Shown here one piece after another: positions 1 to 10,233 of a stretch of 64,000 nucleotides of DNA. The DNA is taken from contig NW_025947290.1 of assembly GCF_000764305.2 (NCBI RefSeq), forward strand, positions 1-64,000. Reading direction: 5' to 3'. The number at the start of each line of letters is the position of its first letter. Position 1 is the stretch's first letter. The DNA is from Hyalella azteca. Its lineage: Eukaryota; Arthropoda; Malacostraca; Amphipoda; Hyalellidae. Position numbers and translations under genes: made by a program. The notes under the pieces are model-generated. The model was not told where the DNA came from and searched no databases. It worked only from the letters and a program-made list of their open reading frames with translations.

Positions 1-659
1 TTACCCCACCGGTCTAAGTTACCCCATTTTACGGTAGTCATAGTGGCAAACCAGTGATTTTTTAGAATTGGTTCATTTTTAATTTCATTGTTTTCTCAAG
101 ATTTTAACAGATTTCTTATGTATAATAACTCTGGTATGACTATGAGTGGACAGAGTGGTATCCAACTTCCAAGATACTTTACTGGTCTACTTATAGGACT
201 TAAAAGTGAACTTGAGGAAGAGTCTAAAAAATTCTCTGCTTTGCCACTATGTTAAGGTAGAAGCCTTCTTCAAATAATTTAATAGAGGTCCAAATGGAAA
301 ATTGAGTAGAAGCTAGTTTCAGCTAGAGCTAATGCAGAATTAAAATTATCCTACCTACTTGTTAATTAAATTTTGTGGCTTGCTGGCTCCAAACTCAGTC
401 CAAAGTGACAAATTTTCTATGATTCAAATTTCAAAATCTTGCTGCTTGATTGTTCTCCTTTGTACTGTGTCCATAATTTGTTGATAATCAGATAGGACTT
501 GATAGGTGACCAGGGTGCAGACTATGCAGAAAGTGGGTGAATACCATGGTCAGGAAGATGTGCCAGGTGTGCGGGAATTTATTTTGTCATTTTAACGACC
601 TGCGCGGTGCGCCGTACTACATTGGTATAAAAATGCGCCGTGCGCCGTACTTTAGAAAG

Positions 660-706
660 CTAAAATAGTTCTACTATTTTAGTCGACAATATACGTGAGT
701 ATATTG
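660..706. repeat. two adjacent perfect stem-loops
   Basis: Bases 660-682 form a 10-bp perfect stem (CTAAAATAGT / ACTATTTTAG) with a TCT loop. Four bases on, 687-706 form an 8-bp perfect stem (CAATATAC / GTATATTG) with a GTGA loop. A duplicated GCGCCGTAC-type word lies just upstream at about 606-650. The function is unknown; this could be a transposon end or a structured transcript. Confidence 0.5.
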
Positions 707-1365
707 ACTATGCAAGTCGAACTGACAATAATAAAATGTAAGACATGTCCGGGTTACTTCTGACTCTTCTGGTTGTCCGCCATGTCAGATACGGAACATA
801 CGGTAATCGTAAACTGCGGCTGTTATACATACGAAATGTAAACAGACGGTGTTCAGTGTTGCCATATGACATTGGAGAAAATTTCTTCTAAAATAAAGAT
901 GGCCGGGATTGCGCGAACACGTGCGCGAAGATAATCAATTTTCATTACATTGCGCCAACTGTGCACAGCAATAGCTTAAAAAAAGTGAAAATGCATGGGA
1001 AAATTCACCGAAAACATACATCATCCTGAGTGTGGGGTGAATATAGGGTAAACACACCATACCTACCTATTCTGATATTCTGACACCTTAAGGACAAAGC
1101 AAGAAATAATTTCCAATAAATGGCTATAAATAGATCACCATATGCGCAACTTGAGCTCATTGGTTTACGTCTTTCTCAAGTCTCAAAACACCACACTTAG
1201 CGCCAGCAATGATGAAACGTCACAAACACAAACTGTTGCCATGTTTATTTAAAAGCCTTTAGAATTCAAATCTACAAAATCGCTGAATTCCCACACGACA
1301 CGTGTGTGACTAAATGCAGCATATTGCGAGACTAATTCCAACAGTGCTTCAAAATTGTAATTCGT

Positions 1366-1390
1366 AATTCCAACGCCTTGTGTTGGAATT
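1366..1390. repeat. small inverted repeat
   Basis: AATTCCAAC and GTTGGAATT are perfect 9-bp arms around a 7-base loop. Further partial copies of the AATTCCAA word lie nearby at about 1334 and 1425. This is probably repeat-derived. Confidence 0.45.
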
Positions 1391-2879
1391 CCGATAGGGC
1401 CTACCCTGTCCCTGTGTGAGCTGTATTGGAATTAGTTTTAATGTGTCTAAAACTGTCTCATTACTTAATCATCTATCAATTCATTTACCACTTAAAATCA
1501 GCAAATATAAGTATACTTTAAGGATTTCTAATATATTAACACTTATTTAACCCTTTCCCAGGCGGACATGGAAATACGATGAAATTGCAATATTTGATGA
1601 TTGTACTTAAAAGCATGACCTATTCTAAGATATATTTACTCATGAATATTTTTCAAAAATTTTGTATATAAGTAGTAAATCACAATTATTGAAGTGATCA
1701 TATATGGGGCCTTGCCGGCTTAAGGTATAAAAAATTTGCGGATTTTGACATTAAATGTTTACTACTTAGATGGTGGAAAACATCTTGATTGCTCTATTAT
1801 GCATGTATTATAACACATACAAAGGAAGCAATCAAGTTGAAAAAAATTATAGGTACATTTAGTATTTTATGACAAGATATTTCCAGACCATCCATATAAT
1901 GAGACATCCATGCCATATGTAAAGAATCACATTCATATACAACATATACCTAAAACTTGTGAATTAATTATCAGTAAGAATTAGTATTGGTGAAGGACAT
2001 GTTATCATCTGGGTCAGTACAGAGACCATCTTGCTTGCAACCGCGTTGGCTCTATGTTCTGTAACGAAGGGAATGCCATGAGCTTACACTGCAGTCAAAG
2101 TCAGGGAAAGCATCAAGTGCTGAACTATAGGTACGTTAGACTGAAAAACATGGCTTTAGTCATAATACCACTAACCACTAAATGCTAACAAACATATCTA
2201 CCAAGCGCTGTAGAAATTTACCATTAGCGGGCATATGACCAAACATAGTCACTTCCATCCCTAAGCATTGGTGGGCATATGCTCATATATGATCACATTA
2301 ATTTTTGCCATTACATTTCACTATCTTGCATTTGCTTCAAGTAAATGGCATCATAATCAGTTTATAAAGCAAGTTTTTAACTATGATACTAGCAACTATC
2401 ATGGCCTTTCCTACAGTTCTTCATGGGATAGAGCTGCTATAGTGAATACAATGAGGGCCAAAAATGCCGTTTTGCCATTTCTTCAGAGTACTTAGTTTTT
2501 AATTTAGCTCACACAGACAAGAGAGCACATCAGAGCGCTACGTCATACATGATGTAACTCGTACACGATCTGTGATTGGTTGGAGTTTGTTGGCAGGCTG
2601 CCCCAAGCAATGTGGGTGATGTGGGGGGCTTTTTTTACTCCCATTTTAATTACCATATATGGTAACTTACCCGCAAAAGGGTTAAAAGTCTCAAACCATA
2701 ATATTCTTTCTACACAGTTTGTCATTGGTAGAGCAAGGTCAACTATCAACTTTCACATGTTTTTTGATGTTCTCACTGCGTGATGTGGACTCACTATTTC
2801 AGCCATCTACGCATGCGTGGAACTAAGACAAAGCTTAATATAAAGGAAAAAGTTGAGAAGTGACAGAATTACCCACAAT

Positions 2880-3449
2880 GTTGGAATATTGTGCGTTTAC
2901 CCTAGCCATATCTTTGGCAATGCCTCAGCAGAAAAATTTACACCTTCAGAGTTCAGATCTTGCCAACACATCTGAATTTAAATTAGGCCTTATTGCATTC
3001 CAGATGTTCGCCAGTTGTCAGCCAACTATTTAGAAAATAGTTGAAAATCTGAAAGACCGCAAGCGACCGATACAGTACCTAAATAATGAACTAATAATCC
3101 TAATACTAAGCAACAGTTGCTAGGATGTAGGGTTCACAATAGCTTTGTTGATATGAGCACAACACTGTCTCTTGGCAGTCTGGGCGGCAGAATTGTGTCA
3201 AGCCTCACTCTACTTTGCCACTCTCTCAGTAGATGGCGCCACATGTCTGGCTGCCAGATAGCTGCCGAGGTATATGTGTTGAGTTATAAGTGTTGCAGTG
3301 TGTGGAGAGTAAGGGATATTCGATATACTATCAAAGTTGTTAGCAGCTTTTTCTTATTAAAAATTACATAGCAATGCATCTTGAAAATGGCGGGGATGCT
3401 TTGGGCTAAATATCCATATATTGCCAATGATGCTTGCACTGCACCCTGG
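2880..3449 (+). mobile_element. hAT-like non-autonomous element, copy 1 (5' end eroded)
   Basis: From about 2910 onward this aligns along its length with the cleaner copy at 4272-4830: the same order of words, from CTTTGGCAATGC through CTAGGATGTAGGGTTCAC and GTGTGGAGAGTAAGGG to the 3' terminus GCACCCTGG. The 5' terminal repeat is not recognisable and about 20 extra bases interrupt the start. No transposase frame is present. The 3' terminus at 3449 is clear; the start is approximate. Confidence 0.65.
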
Positions 3450-3826
3450 ATAGCTAGGTGATAATTCATCCAACTACAGGAAATCAGAAAACTTGCTGTT
3501 GCAATAATGGCAGCTGGCAGGAAAACTCTAGTCATGGCTATGAAAGGTATAGGTTTTCCAAACTGGGCTGGGCCACATATTAATAATACATAAGTGCAAA
3601 TCATTGTAGAGAATTTCACCTGGCCTATGCACTATCATCAGTATGTCCTATGGTGGCTGGCCCAGAGTGGCCCTATCCAAATTTCTTCAGTGCATAATAG
3701 TTACATTAGCATATTTTTACCTGTAATTTTTGCAAACCACCTATGAAATGTGCATTTTTTACCAACAATTTTTAGAAAATTTACATAATGTTCCAAATTT
3801 GATAGATTGATTATTAGTGTGTTATT

Positions 3827-4095
3827 GCAAATAGCATTTGTGATTGTGAGCTTTTGTAATTGCCAGTTTTTTTAGATCTATTAGACTTGCATGTGGAATA
3901 TTGGACCAAATATTCCAAAAAATTGCAAGTAAAAACTATAGTTATTTGGTCAGTTTTTATAGCAAATAGCATTTGTGATTGTGAGCTTTTGTAATTGCCA
4001 GTTTTTTTAGATCTATTAGACTTGCATGTGGAATATTGGACCAAATATTCCAAAAAATTGCAAGTAAAAACTATAGTTATTTGGTCAGTTTTTGG
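3827..4095. repeat. 135-bp tandem duplication, two near-identical units
   Basis: The 135-base block starting GCAAATAGCATTTG at 3827 repeats at 3962 with essentially no changes, so the duplication is recent or maintained by gene conversion. Because 135 is a multiple of three, a minus-strand open frame runs through both units and gives a duplicated 45-residue block. That frame has no coding character and is not called as a gene. Confidence 0.85.
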
Positions 4096-4271
4096 AAATT
4101 GAAGTGGATAATCTATAATTACATTTTTTCTATATAAAATAAACTAGTCAAAGGATGTAAAGGAATGGGTAAAATTAACTACCAGTATTAAGCATGGGAG
4201 CTTTTGTCTAGTTTATAGGTGGCTTCTGCCCAATTTTCTGGAATGAATTAGACCACTAGATTATCAAGGAA

Positions 4272-4830
4272 CCACTGTGCAGAAAGTGGATGAATATTGC
4301 AAGATCTTTGGCAATGCATCAGCAGCAAAATTTACGCCTTCAGAAGTTTTTGCCTCTGACTCATTAGGATTGAAATTATTGCATTCAAGATATTCACCAG
4401 TCTTTGACCAACTATTTGGAAGATAGTTGAAAATCTGAAAGACCGGAAGTGGCAGATGCAGTGAATAATGAGACCAATAATAATTCTAGAACTAAGCAAT
4501 GGTTGCAAACTTGCTAGGATGTAGGGTTCACAAAAGCTTTGTTGGTATGAGCACAGTGCCATCTCTTGGCAGTCCAGGCAGCAGAATCATGTTGAGCCTC
4601 ACTCTACTTTGCTGCTCTCTCAATAGATGGCACTATGTGTCTGGCTGCCAGATAGCTGTTGAGTTATAAATGTTGCAGTGTGTGGAAAGTAAGGGATATA
4701 TGTAGTATCAAAGTTGTTAGCAGCATTTTCTTATTAAAATTACCAGGCAATGAATCTTGAGAATGGCTGGCAACGCTTTCGGCTATGAATCCATATATTG
4801 GTGACGCTACTTGCACCCTCTGCACCCTGG
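4272..4830 (+). mobile_element. hAT-like non-autonomous element, copy 2 (complete)
   Basis: The element is 559 bp and bounded by an identical 8-bp direct repeat, TCAAGGAA, at 4264-4271 and 4831-4838. Its ends are imperfect terminal inverted repeats: CCACTGTGCAGAAAGTG at the left, and the complement of CACCCTCTGCACCCTGG at the right. An 8-bp target duplication with CAG-type ends is what hAT-superfamily elements leave. There is no transposase open frame, so it would be mobilised in trans. It is the best-bounded member of a family with copies at 2880 and 34190. Confidence 0.8.
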
Positions 4831-5489
4831 TCAAGGAACCAGCATCATCATGCTTAAGACATAGAAGAAATCTTTGGCAAATCAGAAATTTAACTTTGAA
4901 TAGCAACTGATAAGAATAAAACTGAAAAGAACTAAGTCTCATTTGCCACCAATTTTTCAGTAGCACTGCCTTTTTTTAAATATTGTGACTTCAAAGGCAT
5001 GTCTGTTTAAAACCTAGTTGCTCATTTATTTTTATTTGCAATCAGGCATGGAATATATGGAATAAGAGTACATATAGTCAAATGGGGTAAGACAGTATTG
5101 CAGCCTTCATGGGGTAAGAAAGGACCAGCCCATGGCGTGCATTCTAATTGCACTGAATTCAATTTGACAAAAGAATATGTTAGAACAATCATTGCCTGTC
5201 ATTTTAGTGTTTGTGGCAACCCTCTTCTGCAAATAATGAATTTCTGGCTAATTTTTAAAGAAAACCTTTGTAAAGAAGGGTCACAAAGTAGTTAACCCTG
5301 TTTGGGAAATAAGCTCTGTCTAATGACAAGAAATTTTTTGGTCAGGTTTGTGGATGTAGGCAGGTAACCTCAAGTAATAGGCAACTATTTAGACATACTA
5401 GGCATTCCTACCTGCTACCATCACTGCCTGACATGTATTCTAAAATAGGGTAAAAAAGGACCCGACATGGGGTAAGACGGGACCACTAA

Positions 5490-5578
5490 ATGATCCTGTT
5501 TCACCCCTCAAATGGTCCTATCTTACCCCACAAATGGTCCTGTCTTACCCCACAAATGGTCCTCTATTACCCTACAGT
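5490..5578. repeat. 22-bp tandem repeat, four units
   Basis: Four consecutive units of about 22 bases read ATGGTCCTGTCTTACCCCAC plus AA, with a few substitutions in the outer copies. They sit inside the larger element at 5073-6700 and match its terminal word, so they look like amplified subterminal transposase-binding-type repeats. Confidence 0.75.
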
Positions 5579-6335
5579 TTATCAAAAATAGTTTTTAAAT
5601 GAATATATTATTGTGTAGTACATGAAGTATTTTTGTCAATTTTTATCTTTTGCTCAAACTCCCTTATAACTTGTTAGCTTTTTTAATTAGAGTAATTTAG
5701 TGCACTATTTAAAATTGCATCAAAGGGATATAGAAAATAGGGATGTCTATTCCCATTAGTGAGCTGCAGAACTATGTGCAAGATTGGCTGGGGGAAAAAT
5801 CACTGTGTGAAATGAACAAAAAATTATGATCACAACTCTGTGAGAGGGCATGAGCTATGTTTGAAGAAGTGCACCACAAATGCAGTTTGCAAGAAAACAC
5901 ACGATGTCTGACACTAAAGTTATTATCCATTTGTTTTATTACCAATTTGATAAATTTTCAGACAATGACACTAATGGAATATACATGAAGCATTTAGCAG
6001 TGCTCTACAAAGCACCAAAGCCAACCCACTATTACTACCTATGCTTAACAAAGTTTTCTCGTGACAACACAAAACGGTAACAAGTAGTTGTTTAATGAAA
6101 TAAATCAAATAATGTGTTTCTAGATGGATAATATTGAATATCAGATTTGTACTTTTATTAAAAACCTTGTAACATAAGAATTACCAGTTGGTCCTTTTTT
6201 ACCCCAGCCTCACTTTTTTTAATCTGTACAGAAAACTATGTTACATGCAAAATGTCTGAGTTGTAGCTTAGAAGCCCATTGCATATCTACACCTTGTGAG
6301 AGGTTTAGGGTTTTTTAGTTATTCATGGTATAGAT

Positions 6336-6642
6336 CAGTGGTTCCCAAAGTGGGTGATATTGCCCCCCTAGGGGCGGTGGAAAGAATTTGGGAGGTGGTA
6401 AGGAAGAAGGCGTTTGGGGGGCAGTAGGGGGGACGGCAGTCCTAAGTCAAAGTCAGAGGTTCCAACGTTTGTTTGAGGATTTGTACACAACACGTGCAGC
6501 ACTTTACGACTTCCAGCCATGGTTTCTTCACCCAGATCCATTTTTTTAACCTCTCCTGGGTTTACGTCTCAGACAAATTAACGGCCGGACTCATGGCCGG
6601 TCTCAAGGCCAATTTCCAAATTCAATGATCAAGGAATCACTG
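6336..6642. mobile_element. 307-bp hAT-type MITE with 8-bp target duplication
   Basis: The element starts CAGTGGTTCCCAAAG and ends AAGGAATCACTG, so its ends are inverted copies (CAGTGGTTCC / CAGTGATTCC). The flanks carry an exact 8-bp direct repeat GTATAGAT at 6328-6335 and 6643-6650. This combination is diagnostic of hAT elements. It is GC-richer than its surroundings, has no transposase, and is nested within the 5073-6700 element, so it inserted later. Confidence 0.85.
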
Positions 6643-6838
6643 GTATAGATGCTACAGGCTTGTTAGTGATTTTGGTCCTGTCTTATCCCATCTGACTATA
6701 CTAGAGCTTTCCCATCATTTTTAGAGCAATGAGATTCCAAAGTTATCACAAATATGTTACCTTTGAGTTGCAAAAATTGAGTATGAAAAAAGAAATTTAA
6801 AATCTAGTTTACAACTAGCATGTTTTCCTGACATTATC

Positions 6839-8090
6839 CAGGTTTGATACCATCAAATCGGGTAATAAGGGACAGGCAGGGTAATAAGGGACTCCTCATT
6901 TTTACAACAATTTTGAGAAATGTAGCAGCTAAACTACTTGAAGTACTGCAAAACTAAAAATAGTGGCATAAAGTTCAACATTTCTCCTATCTATGTAGCA
7001 TAAAGTAAGTTAATAAATTATACATATACTACCTCTAAAAAAACCCTAAAAAAAGTGAAAAGTGGGATTGTGGAAAAGTACCTCTGCCAAGGTCTGTAGC
7101 AAAAAAACTTTTGTTGTATTAAAAATTTTTACTTACTTAAACAGTTGCACACAGGTGTTGAATTAAAAACATGATTGATGGAAATTGCATAGGTTGTTCA
7201 AAAAAATGGCGGATATTTCCGCTTGATGGGGCAATAAAGGACACCCCTAAAACGCATTTACAGTAGAAAAATTCAATTAACAACAAAGAATTTTTATTAC
7301 ATTTACTGTACCTTGCTTGGAAAAAAATATTTCTATCGACCAAAAATTAATGCGTCATTGGTCATCACAAATTGTACATGGAATGTCATAGATAGAATTG
7401 TGCACCAGGCAACATGGAATGAAAAGTAAGTAACCTCAACTATGATTTATTTCTTCAAAAATATGATGGTCTTTGTTAAAATATTCTTTTCTGTTGCAGG
7501 TATGTTTTTTATGTTTTTTTTTTATAGTAAATTCACTTGATTCAATTAAAATGGTGCAAAATTACAAGCCATCCTGTAAGCTTACACATACAGAAGAAAT
7601 GTTTAATGGCAGCTGATGTGAAGCTTGCAGTGTACAAGGTTGTTGTCAATGCTCAATGGCATGTCCATGGATATGGTAATATCATATCAATAAAGGAAAA
7701 ACAAGTAAAAATCACAGAAAATGTCATTACATCAACATCATCTATAAAGGAAGACGAGGAGTTCTGAGTACTGTTAGTAATGGATGAGTTCTGAGTTCTG
7801 TTAGTAATGGATGAGTACTCTCTGTATGCTTCAAAAGTTTAAAATCTAGTTTTATTTCAAGTGTCCTTTATTGCCTGGTTTCAAGAGTTATTTTGGGAGG
7901 CCTTTATTTTGCATCTGGCACATTACAAATAGCATATGGGATTTTTTTTTGAATACCTTACAATAGCTTCTCGCAAAGACATTTGAAATGAGCCCAAACT
8001 CATTTATGAAATGTTTCATAGTTAGAAGTTATTAACAAAAAATGCTCAAAACTCCATGCTTCTCATTTGACAGTATTTCCTGCAATTTCA
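6839..8090 (+). mobile_element. 1.25 kb repeat element, forward copy of an inverted pair
   Basis: This region is homologous along its length to the reverse complement of 10234-11483. Matching blocks include AATAGTGG...AAAGTTCAACATTT near 6960, GGACACCCCTAAAACGCATT near 7240, the CACCAGGCAACATGGAAT block near 7400, and CAATGGCATGTCCATGGATA near 7650. It begins CAGGTTTGATACCATCAAAT and its far end carries an eroded inverted form of that sequence, so it looks like a DNA transposon with terminal inverted repeats. The words GGGTAATAAGGGAC occur twice at the left end. A 76-codon frame at 7537-7767 overlaps the block shared by both copies and might be a remnant of an element-encoded protein. Confidence 0.6.
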
Positions 8091-8733
8091 GAACATAGTT
8101 ATCTTGAATCCCATTATTTAAATAATCCCTAATACTATTAATAATAAAGCTCACAGATTCTAATTAAATAAGTAAAATTTTCATAAGAAATATCATTCAC
8201 ATTTTACTCATGTTTAAAATAATTGAAATAAACTATTTTGCATTTTAAAATAAATTCATAAATATACACCAATTATTAAAAAATGTAATTTTTGGTCCAA
8301 TCTTTCCCTTAAAGTTTTGCTATGCCTTACTATTATCCCACCAAAAATGAAATGATTAAATTTCAGGTCCATGGCAGTGTGGAATTCTAGATGGATGCAT
8401 GTCGATCTCCAGATTGTGATGGGTCGTTGGGATTATGTCATCTACTCCCAACTGTGATTGGTTGTGTGATGGCTTTTCCAATATGCTATGTGTACTGGTT
8501 AATTTAGTACCTCTCTAGAATTACGCACTGATCTGTCATAATATCTTGACACAAGTTTGGGGATACATTCCCAAACATCCCCTGTATATTTGTGATGCCA
8601 GTCTATAAACCAAGGTGAAGTCATGAAGATCAGAACTGCAAGACTGCAACCATGCATCAGCCTTGAATCAGCAATTCACTTGAATTGCTCTCAAATTAAT
8701 TGCTTTATCATCAATACTTATTCAGTTTGATAG
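8091..8733. other. AT-rich intergenic sequence
   Basis: Nothing is supported here beyond AT-rich sequence. It contains a 14-bp word, ATTCAGTTTGATAG at 8720-8733, that forms the left target duplication of the LINE fragment that follows. Confidence 0.5.
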
Positions 8734-9092
8734 TCAAGACAACAAGTGAGATTTGGCCACCTTGTTGGGCCTCCTAACAAACAGCCTGATGCCCTTGGTG
8801 CCTATGGGAAGGCTAAACGCTTCCTTTGTAGGAAGAACACCTCCCGCATTGCAGCGACCGCCATTAGCAACATTCTCCTTGCAACCCTACCACCACTGAT
8901 TGCTTCAGAAGAGGCCTCACTTCCTCAACCCCTACCGCTCAGCGCTATCTCAGCTGTGCTCGGGACATTGTAGTTCCTTGGCGTCCTATACCTTAAGGGT
9001 TGGACGCCGTCCAGCATCTCTTTACTTGCCCTGCCTTCCCCACGTCCCTCAGCGTCTCCTCATTGTGGGACAGCCCTGTGGAGGCAGTCCTC
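8734..9092 (+). pseudogene. LINE ORF2 C-terminal fragment flanked by 14-bp target duplication
   Basis: A GC-rich island of about 360 bp in AT-rich DNA. It is flanked by exact 14-bp direct repeats ATTCAGTTTGATAG at 8720-8733 and 9093-9106, the signature of target-primed reverse transcription. Translated pieces match the C-terminus of non-LTR retrotransposon polyproteins: YRSALSQLCSGHCSSLASY near 8930, then in another frame VQHLFTCPAFPTSLS near 9020. The latter is an HLFxCP...PTSL zinc-knuckle-like tail, also seen in the LINE at 34803. At least one frameshift and stops separate them. It is a 5'-truncated dead copy; the clade is not assigned. Confidence 0.7.
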
Positions 9093-9106
9093 ATTCAGTT
9101 TGATAG

Positions 9107-10233
9107 CTCCTAATGAAACATTATAGAGCCCACATTTTACAGATTTTTAGGCGACACAAGATTCTATCTCTCCTGTTCTATGTTGAAGAGTTTGTTCACT
9201 AAGATGTTTGATAGACTGCAAATATTGAATCATTGTTGTGCAAATTATACCATAGCTTCAACACTTCAGTGGGCAAACATAGGGATGCACAGGAATTGAA
9301 AATTCTAAAGCTAACACAAAGAAATGTATAAATATTATAATTTTATTATAAATAATAAAAATATTTACATGATAAATAAATATAAAATAAATATGAATAT
9401 ATGATAAGAGTATATTTACTTGAAGCATTTCAAAGTAGTAGTGCATGCTGATGAAAGGGTTAATAGGAGTTTAAGAATTTAATAAATATGGTCACTATGC
9501 TTTAAAAATACATTTTTAAAATTTATACATCAAAATATTAACAGAAATTATGGAACTGCAATTTAATTCTATACCATCATTAGGTAACTCACATTATTTG
9601 AACAGATAAAGAGCTATATAAATTTTTTAAATCATGTAAAAAAAGCATAAATTTTATCTGAACCACTTCTTTTCTTTAAATGCTGATATTTAAATATTTC
9701 AAGTATGTTAGGGGGTGATGCCATATAAACAACCAGAGGCTGATGATAAGCTTGATAACATAGCCTGCAATATAAACCAAGAGATGTGGTAGGTGTTTTT
9801 ATATTAACAAATATAGTAATTTACTGAAGTTAAAACTCAATGTTTTACATTTTTGGAACTGCATCTGCCAATAGCAAGTAAACTGAGTTATTGTTTTAAT
9901 TATAGATGTATAAGTAACTGGAAATTTATCTTTGCCTTAATGGTTGTTAGCTACATTTTTATATGGTAGGATTGGATTTTTTGGTAAAGAGGTATTTTTA
10001 AGATCATGGTTTTGTCCCTTATATATGTACCAGTACCTCAAACAATCAAATACAATAAGCTTCTTCATAGTATGGTCCAATTTCTTGAGAAATTTTGAAT
10101 TTAGTTGGAAGTGTGGAGCTTGTAGGTATAAGGTGAGATTCATTGCAAGCCACAAAAAAGTTAGCTGTACATTGTGGCTTTTCTTTTAATTGTAAAAATA
10201 TTACCAAAAAGATTCTCTTAAATTCATGGGTAT
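9107..10233. other. AT-rich spacer between inverted elements
   Basis: No gene is supported. Bases 9300-9420 are extremely AT-rich (runs of ATAAATA type). The rest is non-coding in appearance and separates the two oppositely oriented 1.2 kb elements. Confidence 0.5.

Larger units (their letters stand above)
1..2860. other. non-coding, repeat-derived sequence
   Basis: No supportable gene is seen here. The first 34 bases carry two TTACCCC words like those in the transposon cluster at 5-11.5 kb. Bases about 35-250 have a diverged second copy at 58195-58430, so this is interspersed repeat. At 520-560 there is a fragment resembling the 5' end of the hAT-like family described at 4272 (CCAGGGTGCAGA followed by TGCAGAAAGTGGGTGAATA). 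Small hairpins lie at 660-706 and 1366-1390. The remaining short open frames look random. Confidence 0.6.
5073..6700. mobile_element. 1.6 kb terminal-inverted-repeat DNA element with TTACCCC subterminal repeats
   Basis: The left end at 5073-5095 and the right end at 6678-6700 are inverted copies over 23 bases with two mismatches (core TAGTCAAATGGGGTAAGACA). Both ends abut TA, consistent with a TA target duplication, but this cannot be proved because the repeat itself starts with TA. Inside, GGGGTAAGA...GGACC words recur in both orientations at 5110, 5450-5580 and 6183. No transposase is recognisable; the frames at 5098 and 5880 are short. A hAT MITE (6336-6642) has inserted near its right end. 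The superfamily is not assigned. Confidence 0.6.

Noticed and set aside
3814..4053. 79-codon minus-strand frame with an internal 45-residue repeat
   Set aside because: Created by the 135-bp tandem duplication in intergenic DNA.
7537..7767. 76-codon frame as a host gene
   Set aside because: It lies inside a repeat element and the second copy has a stop, so at best it is a transposon remnant.
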